From Melastoma dodecandrum (Eukaryota > Streptophyta > Magnoliopsida > Myrtales > Melastomataceae), in contig JARUPY010000154.1 in the NCBI GenBank assembly GCA_029817715.1, forward strand, positions 4,739,501 to 4,803,500: DNA of 64,000 nt. The letters are read 5' to 3'. Below the pieces are notes generated by a model. It was given only the letters and a program-made list of their open reading frames with translations. It did not search any database and was not told where the DNA came from. The translations under genes were made by a program, and so were the position numbers. This document shows positions 10,230-21,505 of the stretch, piece by piece (the first letter of the stretch is position 1; every line of letters starts with the position of its first letter).

Positions 10230-13216
10230 ATGTTGTTCTCTTCTTCCTCCAAGCAGCTGTTGCAGCAATCCCTGGGGTTCAGAACTAGAACTACCTTCGT
10301 CCGCCGATCAAGGTCCCCGTTTTAGTCGGCATTCCCTTTGCTTTTCTGGGTTTTGGTCGGTCGGGTGATTGTTAACTGGGTTTACTGTCCCTTTTGTCTT
10401 TTGGCGGGTATTTAGATTCTCAGGTTTTTTTTTTTTGATAAGTAGATTCTCAGGTTTTCCTCCGGTAGCTTTGGGGAGAAGGCTTGTTGCTAGGGCTCGG
10501 GAAATGGGGTTAAAGAGGCTGTTTTCTGATTCGTCGAATTGGGAAGTGCCTGCCGTTGTTGAGGACGAGAGGAGGAGGAAATCGAGAGCTGTGGCTGCCG
10601 AACGGCTCGATTTGCAGGGTGGCGCTGGCAAGAAGGTGATGTTTTGCTTGTGTTATCGGCGTGAATGCTGATTGGGTCTGAGATTGTGATGGTTTTCTTC
10701 GGAACTGGTGAACTGCAGGGAGACACACTGAAGGATAAAGGTATACTCGAGAGCATTACGGATGAACCCGGGAGAATCGAGGGAATGACAGTTCAGGAGC
10801 TCAGAACCACGCTAAGGTTAGTAAAGCTTGGACAAATTATAATCTGGTGACGCATTTGTGAGAGCTTTGGAATGTTGGGTTCTTCTCAGCTACGACATGA
10901 GTATCGTTCTGCTAACTTTGAAACGAAAACTTGGTGGTTGACAGGATTGTCAGACCTTGGTAGTAATGTTCTTGTGCTTATTATTAGGAATATTGGTATT
11001 CCAGCCAATGGCCGTAAGATGGATCTAGTTTCCGCCTTGAGGAATTACGTGAAGGAAATGATGGACGGTATTCGGGCTTTTTCCTTCACTTGTCTCAGTT
11101 CCTAAATTCACTGTGATAGTGTATTGTTGTATAATTGGCATTTCTTCAGGAATTGGCGTTCTTCAAAAGTTGCATTCAGATTGTCTTGTGTACCTGAATC
11201 TCAATTCGAGAATCAGCGTCTTTGATTGCATGGTTATGGCTGTCACTGCCGCAGGTGATTGCTCCAAAGCAAAGGAACAAAACCATTTGTCTGGATTTAC
11301 ATCCCCTGCCGGTAGTGATCATTGCCTCGATCCATCATCAGATGTTAATGGACTTCCAAGAAGTAAGAAGAAGACGAAACAAGTGCCACATGGTAAAATA
11401 GATTCCCCGCTGGTTGTGCAACAGGAGGTGCAATCAATTGTAAAATCTACAATTTCTAGAGGGTTAACTTTGGGTCATGAGAAAGTGATGGAAGAAGTTT
11501 CTATAGAAGAAGTTGGTGTAAAGTTAGATCAAGATAAACCTTGGATACGTCTTACACACAAAAAGCCTCAGAAGCACTGGGTAGCTTACAATCCCAGGAC
11601 AATGAGGTGCCCTCCTCTTGGTGAAAATGGAAATTGTATGAGGTTACTGTCTTGGAATGTAAATGGCTTGAGATCCCTGTTGAAGAATCCGGGGTTTTGT
11701 GCCCTTGAACTTGCTCAGAGAGAAGACATTGATGTGCTGTGCATTCAGGAAACCAAGCTACAGGCAAAAATGCTGCTGTACTTTTATCATGAATGTGAAT
11801 ATTGATACTATTATTTAAATCCATATATAATTATTTTAAATATTAGTCTGGCAATCTCCTGGAGGTTGTTGAACGGTTTCTGTTGTGTTAGAAAAAAACT
11901 ACTGAGAATGTCCGTGGTGTTGTGTGCAGTATTTTCCTGTTTTTCTGTAATTTTTCTCTTTAAAGTGGCCTGTCTTTGCTTTGTGCTTAAATCAGGAGAA
12001 GGATATTGAGGTAATGAAAAATCTGCTAGAAGGCTACAGTAACAGCTTTTGGACTTGTAGTGTATCAAAACTCGGGTATGCCGGAACAGCAGTCATCTCA
12101 CGGGTAAGCTCATCATTTTCCTCGGTCAATTTCAGCTCATCCCCGGTTTGGTTTCATTGGGTCGTGGGAGCTAATTTGCCCCAATTCTGGTGGAAATGAA
12201 CTTTTCTTATCAGACATATTAACAGGTAGTGATAGCATACGCTCCCCCAGAGCTAGTTCTTCTGTGGGTCTTGTATTTGTGATACTGACATCTTCAGGCA
12301 ATCTTATAGAATCTGGCTTTTCGACAGGTAAAGCCGCTTTCGGTCACTTATGGCCTTGGTATACCAGATCATGATAGCGAGGGACGACTGGTGACGGCAG
12401 AATTTGACTCATTTTATCTGCTGTGCAGCTATGTTCCTAACTCTGGGGATGGGTTGAAGAGACTGGTAACATGCCTTCCATCTTTTCTCGAGGCCCCTCA
12501 AAATGAATTTCAGGTCTCTGAATAACCATCTTGTGTATATTCAGCCTTACAGGATATCAGAGTGGGATCCATCTCTTGGAAGATACATGAAGGCAAGTTT
12601 GTAATCAATGATCATGAAGGTCATTTCCTGAATTATAATGACTCTGGGGCCTTTCTGTCAATGTTAGCAGGAGCTAGAGAAGTCGAAGCCGGTAATTTTA
12701 ACAGGCGATCTAAACTGCGCTCACCAAGAGATTGATATTTATAACCCCGCTGTAAGTGCCGCAAAATCAAACCCACCGTTCTTGATCATAGCTCTCTGCC
12801 CTTTTTCGGTAATTATATGCATTGCATCATTCTCTTTCAACATTCCAGGGAAACAAGAGAAGTGCCGGGTTCACAATCGAAGAGAGACAATCCTTCGAGG
12901 CGAACTTCCTGTCAAAGGGTTTTGTGGATACTTTCAGGAGGCAGCATCCTCATGCCGTTGGTTATACTTATTGGGGTTATCGACACGGCGGCAGAAAGAC
13001 AAACAAAGGTAGGATACAAGGACATCTCATCATCCTTCAAACTTCGGCTGCCTGAAAATGAATTAAGGCTTAAAATTCCTTCTTGGTTTTTTAGGGTGGC
13101 GGCTAGATTATTTCCTGGTCTCAGAGTCAATCGCAGGCGACGTTCATGATTCCTACATCCTCCCCGATGTCACCGGCAGCGATCATTGCCCAGTTGGTCT
13201 TGTCCTGAAACTCTAG
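10230..13216 (+). CDS. ARP: Apurinic endonuclease-redox protein (AP endonuclease with SAP domain)
   Basis: Cleaves DNA at abasic sites in base-excision repair; an organellar location is likely. Eleven exons: 10230..10312, 10446..10635, 10719..10816, 10988..11067, 11255..11763, 11996..12103, 12328..12465, 12545..12592, 12671..12751, 12849..13008, 13095..13216. They join in consistent phase to 538 aa, close to Arabidopsis ARP (536). The basic Ser/Arg-rich N-terminus looks like a transit peptide. A SAP DNA-binding motif lies at about 114-149 ([11 protein letters not shown]...[14 protein letters not shown]). The exonuclease III-type domain starts near 280 with SWNVNG, then QETKLQ (metal-binding Glu about 316), [14 protein letters not shown] (Asp431/Asn433) and GSDHCPVG (His529). 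Introns 5 and 8 begin with GC rather than GT (CAG|GCAAAA at 11764, AAG|GCAAGT at 12593); only these donors restore the conserved protein. Intron 1 has two possible acceptors 30 nt apart. Confidence 0.93.
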
Positions 13217-13874
13217 ATTTGGGATGGAATGGAATAGGGAAACGCAAACTGCTGTTTTGTATCTCCATTTTTTGGCTGGGAGGATGCTCACGCTGTAAAT
13301 TCATTAACGACTTTCTGCGAGCTTTTGAAACTCTAGATTTGTTTGGGGGAGCAAACAACTCTTTTAGGAATAGACTCTCCACGTGATTTGCACCTACATC
13401 AACAAGCGACAACTCCCTCCCTGTCGACGGTAGGGTCGCCTGCGCTGCACCTTGTCAAGGAAGGAAAGGATGTCGGAGAGTTAGAGGTTCATTCGGCTTT
13501 GCGATCATCGCTGTAGTAAACTTTACCTTGCAGCCAGAGGAGGAAGAAAACAAAACGAAACCAGACGTAGAAAATTCCAAAAGATGAAAACATTCAGGGA
13601 TGGTGGATTATTCGGACCTCTGTCCTCGCACGGAGGACTTTGGCCGGTAGCACCACCGGAATGGAGGAGACTACGGCTGATTACATCCATCGAACAATAA
13701 ACCGCTAACACGAAACATGTCCAAGGCATGTCGAGACCATATTGTTTCGGCAGGAATCAAGAAAAAGAAAAGTCTCTCCTATAACAACTGACAAAAGATT
13801 GGAGAACAAGGGGGGGCGCGCGCCTGCCTGGATACATACGACACGAATATTTCGGCTCCCCGGTGATGATCCCC
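13217..13874. other. Convergent 3' flanks of ARP and small plant protein
   Basis: No gene seen. A 14-bp phrase, GAAACTCTAGATTT, spanning the ARP stop (near 13207), is repeated near 13328. Confidence 0.5.
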
Positions 13875-14144
13875 TTAGAGGCTCTTGTTCCACATGACCA
13901 AGGGCGTTCCTTGGAGGATCAGTTGCCGGGATTCTGAACGGTTCAACACCAATGAACATCCAGAGCTCGAGACGAGAGTGTTACCACTGTCGCCCTTCCC
14001 AGAGGCGTAATCTTGGGGGATAGCGTTGACGGGCTTGACAGAGACGGTGGACATGGAGGTGTCGACGGCAGCAGGAGGTGGAGCGGGGGAGGTGCGAGGG
14101 TAGAAATAGTCGGTAGGGAAGTAGTAGTGCTGGAGGCCTGCCAT
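13875..14144 (-). CDS. Small uncharacterised plant-specific protein (MAGLQ-YFPTDY type)
   Basis: Encodes 89 aa from a single exon. The start at 14144 gives MAGLQHYYFPTDYFYPR, which resembles the start of a family of short angiosperm proteins of unknown function. The middle is Pro/Ala/Ser-rich and the C-terminus is ILQGTPLVMWNKSL. No signal peptide or membrane segment is evident. A TATA-like box on the same strand about 66 bp upstream supports transcription. A short intron cannot be excluded, but the single reading frame is plausible without one. Function unknown. Confidence 0.65.
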   Translation of the reverse strand: MAGLQHYYFPTDYFYPRTSPAPPPAAVDTSMSTVSVKPVNAIPQDYASGKGDSGNTLVSSSGCSLVLNRSESRQLILQGTPLVMWNKSL

Positions 14145-14209
14145 CAGGAGAAAATTTAGCAAACTACTTGATTTTGGGGGAGGATGGGGAATGAGGGGGT
14201 AGGCTTAGA

Positions 14210-14217
14210 TTTTTATA
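14210..14217 (-). promoter_or_regulatory. TATA box of the small MAGLQ gene
   Basis: On the minus strand this reads TATAAAAA, about 66 bp before the ATG at 14144. The close spacing implies a very short 5' UTR. Confidence 0.5.
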
Positions 14218-14424
14218 GACAAAAAAAAATTTAATGTTCGTTTAGGAAATATGAAACAAAAAAGGGGCAGGGGTGATTAAATTGCGTGTTTCGACAAACC
14301 TTAAATAAATGTCATGTATAAATATATTTGTAAGTTAGTTGGAAAAAAATTCGAAATATGATTTTAATTTCGAAAATATTTTATTACACTTAAATCGTGA
14401 TTTAATATTATTTTCATTTTATAA

Positions 14425-14860
14425 AAAAGCCGCGGTTTAAAAAGACGACTTAGATTTATCTAAGTCGTGGTTTGACAATGTAACTTTTATAATACTTCAT
14501 GAAAGTAAAATTTATCTAAATATATTTAAGTCGGGATTTAAAACTGTAACTTATACTACATTAGGGAGGCAAAATTTATTTAAGCATGTCTAAATTACGA
14601 TTTTAAACCTCGAAATTAAAGCTGATGTCCGCGTTTTAAACCGTAATTTTAAGGCTAAAGTCGGATTTTCAAATAAGAACTTTCATAGTACATTATGATG
14701 ATAAAAATTTGTTTAAGTACGCCTAAGTTATGGATTCACACCGCGACAATAACACTGATGTCGGGTTCAACTTTAATGCCAACGTCGGGATTCCGAACAG
14801 TAACTTTAAGGCTAAAATCGAAGTGTAGAATCTCGACTTTTACGGGACATGACTCACACT
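14425..14860. repeat. Degenerate AT-rich tandem repeat, about 66-bp period
   Basis: A unit starting GTAACTT...AATAC, followed by AAAATTTAT and TTAAGTCGGGATTT, occurs at about 14480 and again at about 14546. A related unit starts near 14677, two periods further on. Shorter phrases (GATGTC, TAAGGCTAAA, GTCGGGATT) recur to 14860. No coding potential; origin unknown. Confidence 0.5.
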
Positions 14861-15350
14861 TGACAGTATCTTCTCAAATAGCCTAAAGTTGTTGTTTGAA
14901 ATCGGAAAGTTTGGGTTAGTTGTCATTTCAAATCACGGATTATCTGTGAAATGTATTTTTTTTTTTTATGACTCAGCATGGCAGGAGGGATTGATTGATG
15001 GCATGGTCACCTACATCTAATATTTAAAAAACGACAAAAAAAAAACAAACAAGAAGCAGCAGTCCCCGAATTTGAATTTAAGAAAAAACAACTAACGAAC
15101 TTAGATTTATATAAATTAAATCCGAAACATTATTTTAAAAATAAATATCATAAATCATGAAATGTTTTCGCAATGCGACAAAACTCAGTAAAACTTTTTC
15201 CATTTATTACTACTCTCGAACTAAACAAAAAAGAGAGAGTGGGGAGTGATGGGTTGGGCCCCAATCGGCCCAGGAAAATAAGCCTTTCCACGCGTAAAGT
15301 ACATATCCAATCCACCTTCACATCCACACGTGCCAAAACAAATTATTTAC
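14861..15350. other. AT-rich intergenic sequence
   Basis: Between the repeat and the PICBP-like stop codon. Poly-T and poly-A runs are present and nothing else is seen; part of it is 3' UTR. Confidence 0.5.
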
Positions 15351-18300
15351 TTACAAACGTCTTTCCTCTTTTTCTTTCAAATCCCGGACCACCTCAGGAG
15401 GAGGAGCCACGGATTCGAAAGCCTCCACGAGCAACTTCACCTTCCTCTTCCTCGCCGGCGTCAGCTCCGACACCACGCGACGCATCGCGTAGTCCAGCAT
15501 CCACTCCTCCGCGTCCTTCCTCTCGTCCGTGTCCCTGCGCCTCAGCTTTACCCCCTCTTCTTCTCTGTTCAAGTGAGTGCGATCCTCGGTTGGGAGAGAG
15601 ACGCGTCCCGGCTTCTGCCTCCGGTCATCGTGTTTCCCGACTTTCTCTAGGGATTTTACGAATCTTTTGATCAGGATCACCTTCTTCAGGTTGTTCCAAT
15701 TCTTCTTCGCCACTCCCCCACGGTCCTCAAACTTGGCCTCCGGCTTTGATCCTGTATCTCCTCCTTTATCTTCCACAGCGTCCTCAGGCTGGTTTGAAGC
15801 TTGAGATTGATCGTTAATTGAGTCTTCCTCGCCTTCAGAGATAAGGATTCCATCAATAGCTTCCTGCACTAGCCTGACAGCCTCGATCTTCTCGAGCTCA
15901 ATGCCTTCTGCGCTCTGATCAGGCGAGAGTTGATGAGGACAAGACGTGTCTGTTCCGTCCGGTGATGTGTTCTTCTGGCCTTGTTCTGCCTCTAAACCTG
16001 ACACCATGTGCTGGTATACCATGCACCATAGCTTCGTGTATCTCTTGTTCTCCGAACGTGCCTCAAGCGGCTCTTCTACGTTCCTGGAAATCTCTGTAGG
16101 GTCTGGACACAGATCAGTCTCATGTTCCTTTTTCTTCGACTCACTGTCGTTCTTTGAAACTAACCTATTCTGCTCTTCGTCCGCTACACTACTGGGCAGA
16201 CTCTCCCCACGGAATAATACACTTGTCGAGTTCGGGTTAGTGGCAGGGATGTTTCCCTGTGCTGGAGACATCTTTTCAAAGGCTTCCACGAGGAGAGACA
16301 CCCTTCTTTTCTGTTCCTGGTCAAGTTTCGAGACAGCCTGACGAAGAGCATAGTCGAGCATCCATTCCTCGGATCGCTTCCTCTCTTCTATGGATTGGCG
16401 CCTCAAACTGACCATCTCTGCATCAGGATAGGCTTCTGGTCTCTGATGGCGCCGCCTCAGCTTCGGATCGATTTTCTTGGTTTTTTCTACTGCCCTTACG
16501 AATCTCTTCAGGAGGATCAGTTTCTTCAGCCTGCTCCATCGATTACCCGACACGGGTTTTTCGGGTGATCTTGTGTCATTCCTGTCGGTGCCGTTTCCAG
16601 TTTTCTCATCTACAGTTCCATTGACAGCATCATCTTGACTGCCGAATGACCGATCCGCTTCCTGTTGTTGGAGTAATTTGACGAGTGCTTCCTGAAGAAG
16701 TTTGACTGCGTCACTTTGGCAGATCTCCAGTTGTTCATCAGGAGTTGATGCAGCTGTGTCGCGATCGCTTTCAGATTCCCCCTTGGAAATGATAGCGACA
16801 TTCAAATCACCAGCCAGATTATCGTCTTCTGTTGTATTGTCTGCAGTTCCTCGTACGGGTAGGCGTCCTTCGGAGTTCTCCTCTATATTGGAAACCATGT
16901 GTGAATATATCAGGGACCATAACCCGTTGTTCTTCCCTTGTCCCAATTCTGTACTGAACGGAACATCGACGTGTGGACCAGTATCTGGGCCTACGAGTCC
17001 TCCTGTGTGATTCTCTGTGTGATCCTCCTGTTCGTCATCTGTGTTTGGTGCCTCATCTGCCACGTCAACAGAATTTCCAATCTCGGGATCGCTTGATGAA
17101 GCAGAATCTGATGCCGTGGGCTCTTCTGTACTCCATTCTGAATCATTTTCCGAGGCAAGAGCACAGGATTCTGGATCAGCCACACTCTCTTCATTCTTCT
17201 GTTCTGATTCAAATAACTCTACATTTTGTTCGAGAGAAGCAGGCGATGAGTCGAATATTGTCGACTTATCATTGCTCTCAAGCAAGCAGCCCGTGCCCTC
17301 TGGTTGCTCCAGGTTCAATTGCAACCGAGACGATGCTTTATGGCCAGAAGTAGGATTGCCTCCCTGCATCGGCGACAATTTCTCGAAAGCTTCGATGAGG
17401 AGAGATACCTTTCTTTGCTGATCCGTATCTAGCCTGGAAACCACTTCACGAAGCGCGTAGTCGAGCATCCACTCCTCGGACCTTTTCCTTTCCCCAATCA
17501 ACGGAGGTCTCAGATTTACCACCTCTGCTTCATGGCCCGCTTCAGATTTCAGACCTTGTCGCATTCTTGGATTAAACCTCTTGGTCTTCTCCAGTGCCTT
17601 GACAAATCTCTTCATGAGAATCAGCTTCCTTAGCCTGCTCCATCTGTTTGACGAACCTTCATCATTTTGGAGCGCTCGTGTCGTATTAGCACCCGGTTCC
17701 ACCTCATCTTTTGGTTCAGAAAAGGAAGACGCCCGGCTTAAGTTGCTGTCATTGCCTACCGACTGATTATCAGACGATCGATTTGATTTCTGCTCGAGGA
17801 GTAATTTGTCGAGAGCTCCTTGCAGGAGCATGACCACATCACCCTGGCATATTCCCATCTGTTCATCAGGAGTCGACGCGGTCGTGCCACTTTCGCTTCC
17901 TGTGTCTTTGGATTCTGCAAATTCCATTCCTCGCATAACATTCCCTCGAATGGGTGTTTCAGAAGCTATATCAGATACCATGTTCTCGTATATCAACATC
18001 CACAACACGGTGCACTTCCGCCCTCCTATCGTGCTGCTAAATGCAACGCCAGTACGACTATCCGGGATTTCAACTCCTTGAGGAGGTTGAGGATGGTCCC
18101 CCTTCCTTTCTTTTTCGCCCGATTCATCATTTTCTTCTGCAAAACTGGAATCGTTCTCCTTGTTAAGCTCATTGTCTAAAGGGGAACGGGCTCCTGGTTT
18201 TTTGCCCCTCACGGCAATACGCTTCCTTGATGACTTCATGCGTTTCAGTGATGGGGAAGCTGCCGCAACAGCGTTCCTGTGACCGTGAAGAGAACAGTAA

Positions 18301-18939
18301 CTATACGGACAAACTTCTGCTGCTGACGTCTTCTTGGGCAGATCACATGCCGGATCTCTGCCATCCAGGCACTGGCCGATAGATTTTGATCCCTTAATAG
18401 CCGAAGAACAGGTGGGTCTATTAACGCTTGAGTCCTGCAAATTGAACGATCCCGTCGGTTTCAACCTCATCGATATCCTCAACATTCCATGGAAATCCCT
18501 ACCAATGAAATATCCAGTCCTCTGTACTATCCCAATCCCATCGATGCGGCAGTAGTTAGGATCACATCGCGAAGATTCTCAATGAAAACTCACCTTCTTG
18601 ATGACAGGGCGTGCCACCGATCTTAAAACATTCCTCGAGCTCTGCCTCGAAAGCCTGATTGATCTGGATCTCCTCAGCCTGGTCGTTTGATCGGCTGAGG
18701 CTACAATCTTCTTCGTCGAAGCCTTCCTGTACTTTGAACTGTGGGTTCTCGCCAACAGCATGCCCGATCTCCTCCTCGTAGCCTGAACAAAATCCAAACC
18801 TCTTAACATGGCGAAAAAACCAATCGGACCACGAAAAATTCCCGGATTCGCATCCGGGATGAATACTTGCCTGCGAAACGGACAGCTCTGGGAAGTCGAC
18901 CGAGCGTCCGACGGAGGGGGACTCTCCCGAAGACTCCAT
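15351..18939 (-). CDS. PICBP-like calmodulin-binding protein with three CaM-binding repeats
   Basis: Belongs to the plant calmodulin-binding domain family that includes PICBP and potato PCBP. Exons 18939..18871, 18782..18594, 18521..15351, all in phase 0, give 1142 aa. The N-terminus has a basic patch (RLRRSRSIRLSRQSS) and the family phrase CPYSYCSLHGH. Three copies of a roughly 100-residue unit follow, near residues 380, 750 and 1025. Each has W-x-x-L-(K/R)-K-x-I-L-x-K-R-F-V (CaM-binding helix), then SEEWMLDYALR or AEEWMLDYAMR, and ends LL(V/I)EAFE. A matching acidic/amphipathic segment (DAVKLLQEAL type) precedes each. Linkers are acidic and Ser-rich. Intron 1 appears to start with GC (CAG|GCAAGT at 18870). 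The first exon is inferred; a shorter product from a Met in exon 2 is possible. Role: calcium-responsive, otherwise unclear. Confidence 0.85.
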
Positions 18940-20150
18940 GGGCTGACGGCCCGGGGGGGAAGGGAAACAGTGGATGAACTGAGCGCAGAAACAGAGATCA
19001 ATTCCGTGGAAAGTTTGTTTTGGGTGGCAGCTGCTCTTGGAACCAGCAGGGCTGACCAGACAACGTCGTGTTTGATGCTACCATTCATTCACATTGTCAT
19101 AATATCATTTTTTTTTTAAATATTTATAATTACATTTATTTCTTGTTAAAATATCAATCGTCTGTCTTTTTGGATACGTCGGTGATTTTAGAATATGCTA
19201 AAACTGATAATAGAGTAGTATTTTTGACTCGTTCTTTTGGTCAGAAGGATGGATGACTACGAAAAATTGAATTATTGAATTATTTTTTATCTTTTTTAAG
19301 ATCAAAGTCGATAATTTCTTCAACCCTTTTTATTTGTCCATAAGAATTAGTGCTTGATGCTAACAAAGTCGGTCTTTGAACCGCGGGATCGTCGAAAAAG
19401 TTATATATACTTGGACAAAGTCAAAAATCTGGGCATGAGGAAGAAGTTTTGGGGAAGACTGACTCTCTCGGGGGCTGTCTTTATTGGTGTCCAATTTATA
19501 AAAGAGAGAGAGAGAGGGCGACAGCTTTTCTTTCCTGGGTCGGGCGACAATCAGACTTTTTAAGCTAAAGAAAAAGAAACAAAGCAAACGCGCTTTCTTT
19601 CCGTTGTCGGAAAGCACATGATATGAAAGGAGTGATGATGGGTTGGTTGGTTTCCTTAAGATAGAAGGCCCACCCCCTCCTCCTCCTGAATGTTATTAAT
19701 TAACCTCCTCTGCTCTTTCTACTTCTACCGCAATAATACCAGCGTATGATACTTACCCCTTTCTTGAAAATATCGATTCGCTAACGCTTGACAAATGAAA
19801 TGAAGCATTTAATATAGGATTGCCGCCCCCCCCCCCCCCCAACTACTTCTCCTGGGTTCGTCATGCTAAATTAAACCCAATTATCCCATTAAGCCAACGC
19901 CCTCGATCCTGGCCCATGAGTAGGCCCAAATGTAACAAATGGGCCTCGTCTTTGTCTTTCGTCAGCGGTCCGTGTCGTGTGGTGTGGTTTGAGAAGAGAA
20001 GAGAAGACATTGATTGGCTCCTCCTTTTCCGACCCGTTTGTTTTCACCTTTTCTTGTCTGGACTCAAGACTCGTGTATTGTATTTGTCCGGACGCCGAAC
20101 CCTATTATTTCATCCCCCCCGGTTCTTTGCCCGATAGATTATTCCCTCCC
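18940..20150. other. Intergenic sequence upstream of the PICBP-like gene
   Basis: No gene seen. A 15-C run lies at 19826-19840 and a short GA run near 19503-19516. The proximal 150-200 bp beside 18940 is presumably 5' UTR and promoter of the PICBP-like gene. Confidence 0.5.
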
Positions 20151-21505
20151 CCACGTGAGGAACAAGCTCGAGGATCTCCGCCTTCGTTGCCGGGAGGGGT
20201 CTCTGAGAGATATAATCTTTTGCATGAGGGCTGGTACATGTACAATCCTCGACTTCATAAGAATAGGCTGCATGTTCCCAAGCTCGTCAAAAGACTGCAT
20301 CGACCAGGTCTCGACTCTGTTAAGGATGGTGTGTGACTCCGCCTCAGATGAGCTGTCTCTAGAAGAGAAGCTCTCCTTTTTTGCATGAAACTAGACACGC
20401 CTTTGCGCACTACTTTGATTTTGAGGGAAACCCCCTCGCAGAATTTCATGTGGAGCACAAGCTTGTGCCAAGGATTGTAGCTGGATCTAGTGTAGGATCA
20501 ATAATGAGCTCGGCTGTTGCCACTCGCTCTTGGCCTGAGCTGCAGAGTTTCTTCGAGGTGTCTTGGACGTCCTTCAAGTTCTTTGATCGGCTAGGAGGTT
20601 TGTTGGCAATCGTTAAGAGAGTCATGAGACAAGGAGCCGTCCACTAGATTCATCGGTTACTGTGGATGCTCCGGAATCTTACAACTTGACGGTTCGAGTT
20701 CTTGGCATCAGGTCTGTTCTCCAAGAAAGCATGAACCTCCGAAGTGTCTTAACTACTTGACCACTCCTCATGTTGTCATATGAACTTTTCTTTAGTCTTT
20801 CTCAGTCACATACTTTTTTTTCTTTCCACACCCACAAACTCATTTCCACAATCTTCTAATCATAGCATCAATTTAGGGTTATGATTCTTCCTCCAAGAAG
20901 TTCAAATTGAAACCCTTAAGACTTGTCAGACGCTCATAAATCTTCGACTTGGTGTTTAGGGTTTGGTGGGTTTTGGTTTTGTGTTGATTTTTGCTGTTTA
21001 AGGGAGTTTAGAATTAGACGGCATTTCTTGGCATCTGATTATGAAATTAAACGTTCTTATATATATATTGATGTGGTGGGGATCGCGGTGTACATCCAGG
21101 GTCTGAACCTCGAGCCGCATTCGGTGGTCCCACCATTAGCTCACCGGGAAGAGACCCGTATTTCGAGTCCTAAACGGACACAGCAACCCATCTGGCAACG
21201 GGCACAGATGGATCAGATGAGCAACTGGAGTAATTCCAGCCTTGTGTTGACGGGCGGGGATCTCCTTCACGCGGAAAGAACAGATGATTGTATACTATTC
21301 AGCGATGTAAGGGAAAGAGGGTGTGGGTTTAGGGAGCCACGGCCACGATACAGAAGTTGCCGAATGTTTACAGCTCCACTGCCCGGAGAAGGACATGGAC
21401 GTCTGCTCGAAGACGAAGATCAAACGAGAGAAGAATAACCGAAGGATGTGCTTTGCAGCAGCTAACCCGATTCCAGGTGTCAGGAAGCAGAAGGCCCGAC
21501 CATGA
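20150..21505 (+). pseudogene. Decayed SDP1-type triacylglycerol lipase (patatin domain)
   Basis: Segments matching the plant oil-body lipase SDP1 appear in the right order but in shifting frames. They are VRNKLEDL...SLRDIIFCMRA (20155-20232), NPRLHKNRLHVPKL (another frame), [40 protein letters not shown] (with the patatin GxSxG), SWPELQSFF, and a further shifted [17 protein letters not shown] (near 20730-20780). C-terminal pieces follow after a gap: VLTGGDLLHAER (about 21245) and HDTEVAECLQLHCPEKDMD (about 21340). The oxyanion-hole region between HETRHAF and VEHKL is shortened, and the middle of the protein, including the catalytic Asp region, is absent. Several frameshifts, stops and the gap show it is non-functional. 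It looks like a decayed duplicate of an SDP1 locus. Confidence 0.8.
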
